Position numbers and translations under genes: made by a program
DNA from: Paractinoplanes toevensis
GTDB taxonomy: Bacteria; Actinomycetota; Actinomycetes; Mycobacteriales; Micromonosporaceae
Reading direction: 5' to 3'
Assembly (NCBI RefSeq): GCF_018332695.1
Contig: NZ_BOQN01000017.1
Coordinates: forward strand, 1 to 64,000
DNA length: 64,000 nt
Notes under the pieces: model-generated
What the model saw: the letters and a program-made list of their open reading frames with translations, nothing else
The model's database searches: none
Told to the model about the DNA's origin: nothing
Part shown: positions 23,768 to 32,635 of the stretch, one piece after another
Layout: each line of letters opens with the position of its first letter
Position numbering within the stretch: the stretch's first letter is position 1

Positions 23768-25276
23768 ATGCATCTCTCCCCCGGTCTCCGGAAGGGGTCC
23801 GTCCCCGCCGTCCTCGCGGCCCTGCTCCTGACGGGTGGCCCGGCCGAGGCAGCCGCCAAGGCCACCACCAGCACGAAGGCGACCAGCACGAAGGCGACGA
23901 CCACCACGAAGGCGGCCGCCGCCACGACGACTCTCGCCGGGCGGCTCGCCGCCGCGCAGAGCGCCAAGCAGATCAACTACTACCCGTCGGCGGCGGGCTG
24001 GACGAAGATGTGGACCGCGTTCGACGCCGCGACCATCGACGCCGACCTGGCCAAGGCGCAGAACATGGGCGCGACCAGCGTCCGCGCCATGGTGTTCCCG
24101 TCGGTGTTCGGCTACCCGGCGCCGAAGGCCGAGTACACCGCCAAGCTCGCCCAGTTCGTCGCGCTGGCCGCCGGCCATGGCCTGACCGTGAAGCTCACCC
24201 TGTTCGACTGGTGGGGCGACTACTCCGACATCACCGGCAGCAGCGCCTGGGCGTCCGCGATCCTCACGCCGTACCGGAACGACCCCCGGATCATCTCGAT
24301 CGACCTGCAGAACGAGCTCGACCCGGGCAACGCGGCCGCGCTGGCCTGGGCCAAGCGACTGGTCCCGGCGGTGCGGGCGGCGGCGCCGGCCATCCCGGTC
24401 ACCGTCTCGGTGAACTCGCTCGCGAACCTGACGAAGATCAAAGCGGCGCTGCCGCTCGATTACTACGACTTCCATCTGTACGGCTACTCGGAACGCGCCC
24501 TGTCGACGATCAAGCAGGCCAAGGCCGCGGTCGGGTCGTCCCCGCTGGTGATCGGTGAGACGGGCACCAGCACCCTGACGGTCACCGAGGGCGAGCAGGC
24601 CGCGTTCCTGGCCCGCGTCTTCCAGGCCGCCGCGGCGGCGGGCGTGGGTTCGGTCGCACCGTGGACGCTGTACGACTTCGCCGCGGGCGCTATCCCGGAC
24701 TCGGCGGTCGCCAAGATCCCGGCCGAGTACCACTACGGGCTGTACCGCACCGACGGCACCGCGAAGCCGGCCGCCGCGGCGGTCAAGGCGGCCTGGACGG
24801 GTACGGCGTACCCGGCAAGCCTCTTGGATGCCGGTTTTGAGAACACCGCCGTGCAGACGCCGTGGCGCTCGTTCATGCCCGAGCTGGGCGTGCCGGTCCG
24901 CACCCAGGCGGTCGCCCGCTCCGGGAGGTGGTCGGTCAGCCTCTCCAACACGGGCAGGACCGCGGCCGGCATCCCGGCCTACCGGGTCTCGCCGATCACG
25001 CCGGTGATCCCGGGCCAGAAGTGGCACGCCGAGGTGTGGGCCCGTGGCAACGCCGCCACCGGCACCACTCAGATCGCGCTGAGCTGGTTCGACGCGAACG
25101 ACAAATGGCTGGGCGGCAACTCGTCGGCGACGCTGGCCGCCGGCACGACCGGCTGGACGAAGCTGACCGTCGACCAGGCCGCCCCGGCCGGCGCGGCGAG
25201 CCTGCAGGTGCACCTCAAGTCGGGTGCGAACACCGGCGCCGTCTGGTTCGACGACGTCGCGATCGTCACGCAATGA
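23768..25276 (+). CDS. Secreted clan GH-A glycosidase (GH5-like) with C-terminal carbohydrate-binding module
   Basis: A 502-residue secreted protein. Signal peptide covers about residues 1-28 (AEA-A cleavage), then a Thr/Ser/Lys-rich linker with short repeats (TSTKA, TTTTKA). The catalytic domain (about 50-345) is a TIM barrel: acid/base Glu in DLQNELD (about residue 183), nucleophile Glu in VIGETG (about 264). A jelly-roll domain at about 350-502 (LLDAGFENTA ... VWFDDVAIVT) looks like a CBM4/9-type module. Likely substrate is a plant or fungal beta-glycan. Its stop overlaps the GH116 gene tail-to-tail by 11 bases. No LacI operator is seen upstream. Confidence 0.82.
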   Translation: MHLSPGLRKGSVPAVLAALLLTGGPAEAAAKATTSTKATSTKATTTTKAAAATTTLAGRLAAAQSAKQINYYPSAAGWTKMWTAFDAATIDADLAKAQNMGATSVRAMVFPSVFGYPAPKAEYTAKLAQFVALAAGHGLTVKLTLFDWWGDYSDITGSSAWASAILTPYRNDPRIISIDLQNELDPGNAAALAWAKRLVPAVRAAAPAIPVTVSVNSLANLTKIKAALPLDYYDFHLYGYSERALSTIKQAKAAVGSSPLVIGETGTSTLTVTEGEQAAFLARVFQAAAAAGVGSVAPWTLYDFAAGAIPDSAVAKIPAEYHYGLYRTDGTAKPAAAAVKAAWTGTAYPASLLDAGFENTAVQTPWRSFMPELGVPVRTQAVARSGRWSVSLSNTGRTAAGIPAYRVSPITPVIPGQKWHAEVWARGNAATGTTQIALSWFDANDKWLGGNSSATLAAGTTGWTKLTVDQAAPAGAASLQVHLKSGANTGAVWFDDVAIVTQ

Positions 25277-27677
25277 CGACCTTGCCGTCCGGGTCGACCG
25301 TGAGGGTCCCCCAGGACGTGCCGGCCACGTAGGGATAGCGGCCGGGACGCACGCCGTCGGTGTGTGTCCCGGCCGTCGCGTCGTGCCGGACGCCGGTCCA
25401 CGCGGTCAGCAGGGACCAGCCGGCCATCGCGCGCACGTAGTGGTCGCCGCACTCGACCTCGTTGAACGGGTTGCGGCGGGTGCCGTCGTAACGGGCGCGC
25501 ACACCACGGACGATGGCCAGGCCCTCCTCGTCGAGACCTTCGTGGAAGCAGTGCGCGGCGACCTGGTACTCGACGCCGGTCCACACCTCGTCGCAGTAGC
25601 GCAGCGGGACGGCCGGGCGCCCGCCGTGCGGCCAGGTGCAGACGACCAGGCCGGTCTCGGCGCCGTCGGCGAACTCGCGGTAGCCGTGCGGCTCGAACCC
25701 GGTACGCAGGTTGTATTTGACGATCGACCGCAGGGCCTGGCGGATCCTGGCGGACGGCAGGAGATGGCCGAGACCGAGCTCGTGCGCCCACCACTGACCC
25801 AGGAGCTGGTCGGACAGGCAGCCCGCGCCGAAGTCGTACGCCTCGCCGGTGTTGGGCTGGGCGTAGAACTCGCCGTTCCACAGCAGCTCGTCGTAGGCCG
25901 CGGAGGCCCGCGCGAACGTTGCCGCCCACGGGTCCGGTTCGCTCAGCCGACCCGACATTTCCGACATCGCCCGGAGTGCGGCCAGCCACAACGCGCCGAC
26001 GAACATGTTCGGGCCATGCAGGGAGATGTCGTAGGTGACCGGCTGATCCCCGCGAAGGACGCCATCCCCATCCGCCCATTTGTCCGAAATATGTGCCATG
26101 AGGGACAGCAAGGACGGCCACTGCGCACGAAGCCAGTCAAGACCGGAACCATCCAGAACCGAACGGTACGTCTTGAGCACCGCACCCAGCATGCCGTCCA
26201 GCGCCGGCCGCTCCGGCCCGCCGATCGGCACTCCGTGCAGCTGCGGCAGGTAGAGCGGGACCACCACCCGGTGCGGGATCGACCCGTCCGCGGCCTGGAT
26301 GCCGAACTCGGTCTCCCGCATGTCCCGCCCGACCGGCGGAAACAGCCGGGACAGCGCCTGCTCGTAGTTCAGGACGTGGTTGCAGTTGAGTGGGCAGGAT
26401 CCGCCCGCGTCCCCGTTCCAGTTCCGGGTCGAGGCGCCGAGCGCTCCCTCGAAGGCGAAGGTGCGCCCGTCCGCGGTCCGGAACACGCTTGGCGAACGCG
26501 CCAGGGCGGGCTGCGCCGCGATCGTCTCCCGCAGCGGCTCCGGCAGATCGCTGCCCGCCACCGCCTCGGCCCACGCCCGGGAATCCCGGTCGAGCCGGTC
26601 CCGATCGGCCAGGTAGGCGTCGAGCACGTCGAGAGCACCGCCGAACCGGGTCGCGTAGTGGTTGCCCACCCAGAACCGGGTGGGCCCGTAGTGGTGCTGC
26701 GGCCCGAACCGGTCGAAGTCGGCATACCTGTTCGGGAACCACCAGGCGTGCACGATGTCGATCGTGGTGGACTCCCCCGGAGCCAGAGCGAAGGCGGCCG
26801 CCACCCCGGCGTCCCAGGTCTGCCCGGCCGGGCTCGGCCCGACCGGCGCCCGCATCGGCGATGCCCCGCCGGCCAGCGCGGCCCGCAACCCGCCCTCGGA
26901 CCAGTCGCCGAGCTGGGTCGGCGCGACGAGCCGCAGCGTCTCGGCGAAGCGCAGCACGGCATCGGCGTCCTGGGCCCGCGGCAGCACGGCGGCGGGCGCA
27001 TCGGTCCAGAGCAGCATCTCCCCGGCGGCCGGATCGTCCTCGGCGAGACCCGGGTGGTCCATCAGCACGCCACTCTGTCCCGGCCGGCGCACCGGCCGGT
27101 TGACGTTGCCGCCGTACCCCGCGCCGCGGGTGCCGCTGATCGGGGTGACCCCGTCCCAGCCGACCGCGTTCTGCAACGCCCCGACCAGGAACCCGTGCCG
27201 GAACTCGGCGCTGTCGTTGCGGATCGTGAAGCGGTACCGGACCAGCGGCAGCGCGCTGGCGTCGGCGTCGAGCGGCACGAACGGCGTGTGCGCCGCCAGC
27301 TCGACGGCCACCGGAAGCGCCGGATCGTGGTAACCGACCCGGGCGTACGGGTAGTCGGCCTCGAAGGTCGTGTCGGCCACGAACGGCCAGCGCCACTCCC
27401 GGCCCGCGTCCGGCACGCCGGCGTCGGAGACGTTCGCGGCCGGGTGCGGGTGCGGGGCGATCGGCGCGGCGCGCAGCAGCCGTACGACGTCGGCCGGCGG
27501 CTCGAGCGACGACACCCGCAGCGCGAAGAAGCCGTCCGGCAGCAGCGCGTCGTGGTTGGGCACCCCGAGCAGCTGCCACTGCCGCAGCGCACCGTCGCCG
27601 CACAGCGCCACGTGCCCGGTGCCGAGCCCGCCGAGCGGGAACGCCACCGCGCGCCGAGCGTCTCCGGTGTACCGCAT
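25266..27677 (-). CDS. GH116-family beta-glycosidase (GBA2-like)
   Basis: An 803-residue cytoplasmic glycoside hydrolase of the GH116 family (beta-glucosidase, beta-xylosidase or glucosylceramidase-type). N-terminal beta-sandwich includes AVAFPLGGLGTGHVAL; the (alpha/alpha)6 barrel includes WNGDAGGSCPLNCNHVLNYE, KWADGDGVLRGDQPVTYD, ISLHGPNMFVGALWLAALRA, and CDEVWTGVEYQVAAH near the end, with the acidic residues expected for catalysis. No signal peptide. ATG 27677 has a GGAGG site. Just upstream lies the palindromic LacI operator at 27690-27705, so it is almost certainly repressed by the LacI protein encoded divergently at 27758. Confidence 0.88.
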   Translation of the reverse strand: MRYTGDARRAVAFPLGGLGTGHVALCGDGALRQWQLLGVPNHDALLPDGFFALRVSSLEPPADVVRLLRAAPIAPHPHPAANVSDAGVPDAGREWRWPFVADTTFEADYPYARVGYHDPALPVAVELAAHTPFVPLDADASALPLVRYRFTIRNDSAEFRHGFLVGALQNAVGWDGVTPISGTRGAGYGGNVNRPVRRPGQSGVLMDHPGLAEDDPAAGEMLLWTDAPAAVLPRAQDADAVLRFAETLRLVAPTQLGDWSEGGLRAALAGGASPMRAPVGPSPAGQTWDAGVAAAFALAPGESTTIDIVHAWWFPNRYADFDRFGPQHHYGPTRFWVGNHYATRFGGALDVLDAYLADRDRLDRDSRAWAEAVAGSDLPEPLRETIAAQPALARSPSVFRTADGRTFAFEGALGASTRNWNGDAGGSCPLNCNHVLNYEQALSRLFPPVGRDMRETEFGIQAADGSIPHRVVVPLYLPQLHGVPIGGPERPALDGMLGAVLKTYRSVLDGSGLDWLRAQWPSLLSLMAHISDKWADGDGVLRGDQPVTYDISLHGPNMFVGALWLAALRAMSEMSGRLSEPDPWAATFARASAAYDELLWNGEFYAQPNTGEAYDFGAGCLSDQLLGQWWAHELGLGHLLPSARIRQALRSIVKYNLRTGFEPHGYREFADGAETGLVVCTWPHGGRPAVPLRYCDEVWTGVEYQVAAHCFHEGLDEEGLAIVRGVRARYDGTRRNPFNEVECGDHYVRAMAGWSLLTAWTGVRHDATAGTHTDGVRPGRYPYVAGTSWGTLTVDPDGKVVIA

Positions 27678-27689
27678 GCATTGCCTCCG

Positions 27690-27705
27690 TTGAAATCGAT
27701 TTCAA
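27690..27705. promoter_or_regulatory. LacI-type operator of the GH116 and lacI genes
   Basis: A perfect 16-base palindrome TTGAAATCGATTTCAA with the central CG expected of LacI/PurR-family sites. It is 13 bases upstream of the GH116 start and 52 bases upstream of the divergent LacI gene, so it can control both. The core GAAATCGATTTC reappears before the ABC transporter operon at 28785. Confidence 0.85.
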
Positions 27706-27757
27706 GGAACGTAGATCGAAGCCCGCTGCCTGTCAAGAAGCCATAGAGTGTCGCTTC

Positions 27758-28720
27758 ATGGCCACGATCTACGAGGTTGCGGCGCTCGCCGGCGTCTCAC
27801 CCGCGACCGTCTCGCGCGTCTTCAACGGCAACACCGTGTCGCCCGAGAAGACGCGGGCCGTGCTCGACGCCGCCGGGAAACTGGCCTTCACGCCCAACAA
27901 GACCGCCCGCCGCCTGCGCAAACAGAGCTCCGAGGTGGTGGCGCTGCTGATCCCCGACATCGAGAACCCGTTCTTCACCGCGCTCGCCCGCGGCGTCGAG
28001 GACCGGGCCAGCGAGTCGGGCTTCTCGGTGGTGCTGTGCAACACCGACGACGACCCGGTCAAGGAGACGAACTACCTGCAGATCGCCGCGTCCGAGCAGA
28101 TGGCCGGGGTGATCCTGGCGCCCGCCTCGGACGAGGCCGACCTGGGCGCGATCGCCTCGCTCGGCCGCCCGGTGGTGGCCGTCGACCGCACCACGCCGTA
28201 CCCGGTCGACGCGGTCAAGGTGGACAACCGGGCGGCCGGTATCGCCGCCACCACGGCACTGTTCGACGCCGGGCACCGCCGGATCGCCTGCATCGCCGGC
28301 CCGGTCGGGATCGAGTCGACCGAGGACCGGTTCCTGGGCTGGCGGCAGGTGATGACCGCCCGCAAGTCCGTGGTCCCGGGCGACTTCCTGCAGCACGCGA
28401 ACTTCCGCGCGGACGGCGGCTACCAGGCGATGCGGCAGCTCCTGGCCCTGCCGGAGCCGCCGGACGCGGTGCTGACCACGAACAACCTGATGGGCGTGGG
28501 CGCCCTCCAGGCGATCGTCGAGGCCGGCGTGGACCCGGCCCGGTTCGGCCTCGCCGTGGTCGGCGAGTTGCCGTTCCTGTTCCTCACCCCGCCGGCCGTG
28601 GTGCAGGTCCGGCTACCGGCCCGCCACCTCGGCGTCACCGCCGCCACGATGCTGCTCGAGCGCATCGGCGGAGACACTCAGGCGGCCCGCACGATTGTGC
28701 TGCGCGCCGAGCTGGCGTAA
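27758..28720 (+). CDS. LacI-family repressor of the sugar-use locus
   Basis: A 320-residue LacI-family regulator. The N-terminal HTH reads TIYEVAALAGVSPATVSRVF and is followed by the hinge helix with ARRLR. The effector domain has the usual IPDIENPFFTALARGVE and VVAVDR segments and the DNRAAG motif. It is strongly similar to the second LacI protein at 33567, sharing long identical stretches, so the two are paralogues. It lies between two matching operators and is probably autoregulated. The effector is likely a sugar produced by the neighbouring glycosidase. Confidence 0.92.
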   Translation: MATIYEVAALAGVSPATVSRVFNGNTVSPEKTRAVLDAAGKLAFTPNKTARRLRKQSSEVVALLIPDIENPFFTALARGVEDRASESGFSVVLCNTDDDPVKETNYLQIAASEQMAGVILAPASDEADLGAIASLGRPVVAVDRTTPYPVDAVKVDNRAAGIAATTALFDAGHRRIACIAGPVGIESTEDRFLGWRQVMTARKSVVPGDFLQHANFRADGGYQAMRQLLALPEPPDAVLTTNNLMGVGALQAIVEAGVDPARFGLAVVGELPFLFLTPPAVVQVRLPARHLGVTAATMLLERIGGDTQAARTIVLRAELA

Positions 28721-28784
28721 TCGATACCGGCTGAAAGTTTCCTGTTCAGACCCATCCTGAGGACTCTGTTAACGAGTTCTTGAC

Positions 28785-28796
28785 GAAATCGATTTC
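28785..28796. promoter_or_regulatory. LacI-type operator of the sugar ABC operon
   Basis: GAAATCGATTTC, a perfect 12-base palindrome with the same core as the site at 27690-27705. It overlaps a TTGACG (-35-like, 28780-28785) and lies in what would be the spacer toward a -10 box, so a bound repressor would block RNA polymerase. The binding-protein gene starts 63 bases later. Confidence 0.82.
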
Positions 28797-28859
28797 TTGG
28801 ACTTCACTGTGCCCACCGCACCGCCTCCCAACCGCTCCCAACTCGAGAGGGACGCAGGC

Positions 28860-30173
28860 ATGAAGACCCCACTCCGCAAAATCGCGCTGCTGTGCGCCGC
28901 CGCGCTGGCAGTCATACCGTCGGCCGCATGCTCCAACGACGACTCCGATTCGTCGGCGGGCGACAAGGCACTCGACATCGTCTACTGGAACTACGGGCCG
29001 GCCGCCGAGTCCGGCAACAAGGCCACGGCCGACGCCTTCATGGCCGCCAATCCCGGCACCAAGGTGACGCTCACCCCCGTCACCGGCGAGAACTGGGGCA
29101 CGTACTACGCGAACGTGGCGACGCTGATCGCCTCCGGCAAGCGCCCCGACGTCATGGTCATCTCGGGCGAGGGCGCCCAGTTCGTGCACGCCAACAACCT
29201 GGTCAAGCCGATCAACGACTACCTCGACAAGGACGCCGACGCGAAGACCCTCACCGGGGACATCGCGCCGGGCCTGATCGACGGCTTCACCGTCAAGGGC
29301 GACGTCATCACCCTGACGTACGGCTGGAACGACATGGTCGTCTACTACAACACCGCGGTCTTCAAGAAGGCCGGGCTCGAACCGCCGAAGGCCGACTGGA
29401 CCTGGGCCGACTTCGAGGCCACCGCCAAGAAGCTCACCAAGGACACCAACGGCGACGGCAAGACCGATCAGTACGGCTTCACCTGGGCCAGCAACGAGAT
29501 CTTCCCCGGCATCATGCCCTGGGTGGCCAACGCCGGCGGCAACCTGACCAGCGACGACGTGTGCTCGGCCACCGCCGACACGCCCCAGGTCAACAAGGCC
29601 GTCGCATACCTTGAGAACCTCATCAAGACCGGCGTCTCCCCCGCGCCGATGCCGATGAGCGACGTGTTCACCCGCTTCCAGAACGGTCAGATCGCGATGT
29701 TCGGCGCCGGGCGCTGGCCGATCGCCACGTTCCTGCCGAAGTTCAAGGACTTCGACATCCAGCTGTACCCGAAGGGCGACACCTACAAGACCGTCTTCGG
29801 CGGCGCCGGTTACCCGATCCTCAAGTCGTCGAAGAACCCCGATCTCGCCTGGGAGTACCAGAAGTTCACGGTCAGCACCGACATCGAGAAGCAGTACGTC
29901 GGGACCGCCGACAAGCCGGGCGACTCGATCCCGTCGCGGCGCTCGCTGGCCCAGACCATCTCGAAGGTCGGGGTGCCGCCGGCGAACTCCGATCTGTACT
30001 ACGACTCGATCGACAAGTACCCGACGCTCGTGCCGTACCCGGCGCCCGCCAAGTACAGCGCCTTCGAGTCCACCGTCCTGCGCCACCTGCAGCTGATCTT
30101 CGCCGGTGAGAAGAGTGTCTCCGACGGTCTCAAGGACATGCAGGCTGAACTGAGCAGCATCGTCACCTGCTGA
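28860..30173 (+). CDS. Sugar ABC transporter substrate-binding lipoprotein
   Basis: A 437-residue family 1 extracellular solute-binding protein that captures an oligosaccharide or sugar at the cell surface. A signal peptide ends in the lipobox SAAC (Cys about residue 24). The body has the typical periplasmic-binding-protein features IVYWNYGP, KRPDVMVISGEG, YGWNDMVVYYN, TWADFEATAKKL and FGGAGYPILKSSK. ATG 28860 with GAGAGGGA upstream is the start; an earlier in-frame codon adds residues with no signal-peptide character. First gene of an operon with two permeases. The operator at 28785 indicates LacI repression. Confidence 0.92.
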   Translation: MKTPLRKIALLCAAALAVIPSAACSNDDSDSSAGDKALDIVYWNYGPAAESGNKATADAFMAANPGTKVTLTPVTGENWGTYYANVATLIASGKRPDVMVISGEGAQFVHANNLVKPINDYLDKDADAKTLTGDIAPGLIDGFTVKGDVITLTYGWNDMVVYYNTAVFKKAGLEPPKADWTWADFEATAKKLTKDTNGDGKTDQYGFTWASNEIFPGIMPWVANAGGNLTSDDVCSATADTPQVNKAVAYLENLIKTGVSPAPMPMSDVFTRFQNGQIAMFGAGRWPIATFLPKFKDFDIQLYPKGDTYKTVFGGAGYPILKSSKNPDLAWEYQKFTVSTDIEKQYVGTADKPGDSIPSRRSLAQTISKVGVPPANSDLYYDSIDKYPTLVPYPAPAKYSAFESTVLRHLQLIFAGEKSVSDGLKDMQAELSSIVTC

Positions 30174-30174
30174 A

Positions 30175-31107
30175 ATGGCTACCGTTATGACTCAAGATGT
30201 GGTTCCCCCGGCCGTCCACGGCCGGGGGAAACCCCCCAGAAAAGACGGCCTCGCCGCGCTGGCGTTCCTCTCCCCCGCGATCGTCACGTTCCTGGTCTTC
30301 GTCCTGGCCCCCACGGCCGGCGTGCTCTACCTGAGCTTCTACGACTGGAACCTGCTCAGTGACGGCACGTTCGTCGGCACCGACAATTTCGACCGGCTCG
30401 TCCACGACGAACGACTGCTTCATGTGTACGGCTCCACGGCGTACATGGCCCTGGCCATCCTCGCGGTGAACGTCGTTGTCGGCCTGCTGCTCGCCGTACT
30501 CCTGGAAACCCGGATGCCGCGATGGCTGCGCGGCTTCTTCCGGCTCTCGTTCCTCTTCCCCTTCGTGGTTTCGGCGTCAGCCGTCGCCCTGATCTGGCGG
30601 TTCCTGCTCAACAAGGACCTCGGCCTGGTCAACTACGTGCTCGGGGTGATCGGCCTCGACCGGATCGACTGGCTCGGGTCGTCGGCCTGGGCGCCGGTGT
30701 CGGTGATCGTGGTGAACTCGTGGAAGACCATCGGGTTCTCGATCCTGGTCTACATCGCCGGCCTGCAGGCCATCCCGGACGTGCTGCGGGAGGCCGCGAT
30801 CGTCGACGGCGCCAACGCCTGGACCCGCTTCTGGCGGATCACCTTCCCGATGCTGTCGCCGACCATCTTCTTCCTGGTCGTCATCAACACCATCAACTCG
30901 TTCCAGATCTTCGCCGAGCCGCGGGTGCTCACCCAGGGCGGGCCGGGCGACGCCAGCCGCACCATCGTGGAGTACCTCTACGACCGGGCGTTCGGCGACT
31001 TCGACCTCGGCTACGCCTCGGCCATCGGCATCACGTTCATGCTGGTCCTGATCGCGCTCACGGCGATCCAGTTCCGGCTCTCCCGGAGATGGACGTTCTA
31101 CGAATGA
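30175..31107 (+). CDS. Sugar ABC transporter permease (MalF type)
   Basis: A 310-residue inner-membrane permease with six predicted transmembrane segments. The conserved cytoplasmic EAA loop reads VLREAAIVDGANAWTRFWRI, the site that docks the ATPase, and the FLVFVLAPTAGVLYLSFYDW N-terminal segment is family-typical. It begins almost directly after the binding-protein stop; ATG 30187 is a possible alternative. It is coupled by ATGA to the second permease. No ATPase gene is found in this operon, so a shared MsiK-type ATPase encoded elsewhere is expected. Confidence 0.92.
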   Translation: MATVMTQDVVPPAVHGRGKPPRKDGLAALAFLSPAIVTFLVFVLAPTAGVLYLSFYDWNLLSDGTFVGTDNFDRLVHDERLLHVYGSTAYMALAILAVNVVVGLLLAVLLETRMPRWLRGFFRLSFLFPFVVSASAVALIWRFLLNKDLGLVNYVLGVIGLDRIDWLGSSAWAPVSVIVVNSWKTIGFSILVYIAGLQAIPDVLREAAIVDGANAWTRFWRITFPMLSPTIFFLVVINTINSFQIFAEPRVLTQGGPGDASRTIVEYLYDRAFGDFDLGYASAIGITFMLVLIALTAIQFRLSRRWTFYE

Positions 31108-31931
31108 GCCGCATTCTCGCCCGGGTGGCCACGTTCGCGATCCTCGTCCTCGCCGCCCTCGCCATCACCGCGCCGTTCCTGTGGATCTTCCGAGGTGCGT
31201 TCTCGGCCTCGGACGCAGAGCTCTACAAGCTGCCGCCGACGTTCAGCCCGGACAACCTGACCGCCGCCAACTTCGGCAAGGTCACCGACCAGGTGCCGTA
31301 CTTCCGGTTCTTCGTCAACTCGATCATCGTGTCCACCACGATCACGGCCGCCCAGATCGTCACCTGCGCGACCGCCGGTTACGCGTTCGCCCGGCTGCGC
31401 TTCCGCGGCAAGGGGATGCTGTTCGCGATCGTCATCGGCTCCCTGATGATCCCGATCCAGGTGACCATCGTGCCGCTGTTCCTGGTCATGTCGAAGCTGG
31501 GGCTGACCAACACACTGTGGTCGCTGATCCTGCCCGGCATCTTCAGTGGATTCGGCATCTTCCTGCTGCGGCAGCACTTCCTGGCCCTGCCGTACGAACT
31601 GGAGGAGGCCGCGAAGATCGACGGGGCCGGCCATTTCCGGACGTTCGCCCGGGTCATCCTGCCGCTCTCCGGCCCGTCGATCGCGACCCTCGGCATCCTG
31701 TGCTTCACGTACTGGTGGAACGACCTGCTGCTGCCACTCGTCATGATCAGCGACACCGACCGGCAGACCCTCCCGGTGGGCCTGGTGCTGCTGGCCGGCC
31801 GCTTCTCCACCGGCTCCCTCGGCACCATCGCGGCCGGCATCGCCATGGCGATCGTGCCCGTCCTGGTCGTGTTCATCGCGGCCCAGCGCTACATCGTGCA
31901 GTCGATCGCCTCAAGCGGTCTGAAGCTCTAG
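31104..31931 (+). CDS. Sugar ABC transporter permease (MalG type)
   Basis: A 275-residue permease with six predicted transmembrane helices. The EAA-loop motif is YELEEAAKIDGAGHFRTFAR, the family-typical PLSGPSIATLGILCF follows, and the N-terminal AITAPFLWIFRGAF matches CUT1-type partner permeases. It overlaps the MalF-type gene by 4 bases. Together they form the transmembrane pore of the CUT1-family importer. Confidence 0.92.
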   Translation: MSRILARVATFAILVLAALAITAPFLWIFRGAFSASDAELYKLPPTFSPDNLTAANFGKVTDQVPYFRFFVNSIIVSTTITAAQIVTCATAGYAFARLRFRGKGMLFAIVIGSLMIPIQVTIVPLFLVMSKLGLTNTLWSLILPGIFSGFGIFLLRQHFLALPYELEEAAKIDGAGHFRTFARVILPLSGPSIATLGILCFTYWWNDLLLPLVMISDTDRQTLPVGLVLLAGRFSTGSLGTIAAGIAMAIVPVLVVFIAAQRYIVQSIASSGLKL

Positions 31932-31939
31932 GAATCATC

Positions 31940-32635
31940 ATGGAAAACTCCACCCTGCCCGCGCTCACCTGGTCCGGGGCCACCGCCGTCTGGCACGAAC
32001 TCCCCCGCTCCCTGGCCGCCGGCGCGGCAACCCTGCTCGCGGCGGCGCCGCTGGCCGCGGCGCTGTGGTCCGGCGCACCGCGCTGGGTCGCAGCCGCCGC
32101 CGTGCTGCCGCTACTGCTGGCCCTGACCGGCGTGGCGTCGTTCGCCGCCCAGATCAGCCGCGAGGACGGCCCGTCGCCGGCCGCGCTGCGCCGGGTGGAC
32201 CCGGTTCTCGCCCTGTTGTTGTCGGTCGCCGGTCTGGCCCTGATCGCCCCGTGGGGCGTGGTGCCGGCCGCGGCCGTCCTGATCGTCGGGCCGTACGCCC
32301 TCGCTTACGGTGCGGTGCGTGGCAGGCGCGGCCCGGCGGCGCTACGCGGCGGGGTCATCCTCGCCGCGTACCGCCCCGCCTGGGCCCTGACCCTGACCGG
32401 CCTGACGATCATCGCCACCTTCGCGGCGGCGGCTTCGGCCGGCGTCCTCGCCCTGGTGGCGGCCCCGCTGCTGCTGACCATTGCCTGCCGCCAGACCACG
32501 GTGCTGCTGAGCGAGATCGACGCCCGGCAGAGCCGGCCCGAGCCGGCGGCACAGACAGCGAACGTTCATCAGACCGCGAACGCTTATCAGGCAGCTGACA
32601 CCCGTCGGGCATCCATGCGGGCCGGTGCCCGGTGA
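31940..32635 (+). CDS. Membrane protein (DUF624/YesL-like), unknown function
   Basis: A 231-residue protein with about six hydrophobic segments spread from residue 15 to 190, then a polar tail with a short duplicated HQTAN/YQAAD-like segment. No catalytic motif is visible. Its place between a sugar permease and an esterase, and its size, resemble YesL (DUF624) proteins that accompany CUT1 sugar importers, but the match is weak and the name is tentative. It starts 8 bases after the permease stop and is coupled by GTGA to the next gene. Confidence 0.7.
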   Translation: MENSTLPALTWSGATAVWHELPRSLAAGAATLLAAAPLAAALWSGAPRWVAAAAVLPLLLALTGVASFAAQISREDGPSPAALRRVDPVLALLLSVAGLALIAPWGVVPAAAVLIVGPYALAYGAVRGRRGPAALRGGVILAAYRPAWALTLTGLTIIATFAAAASAGVLALVAAPLLLTIACRQTTVLLSEIDARQSRPEPAAQTANVHQTANAYQAADTRRASMRAGAR

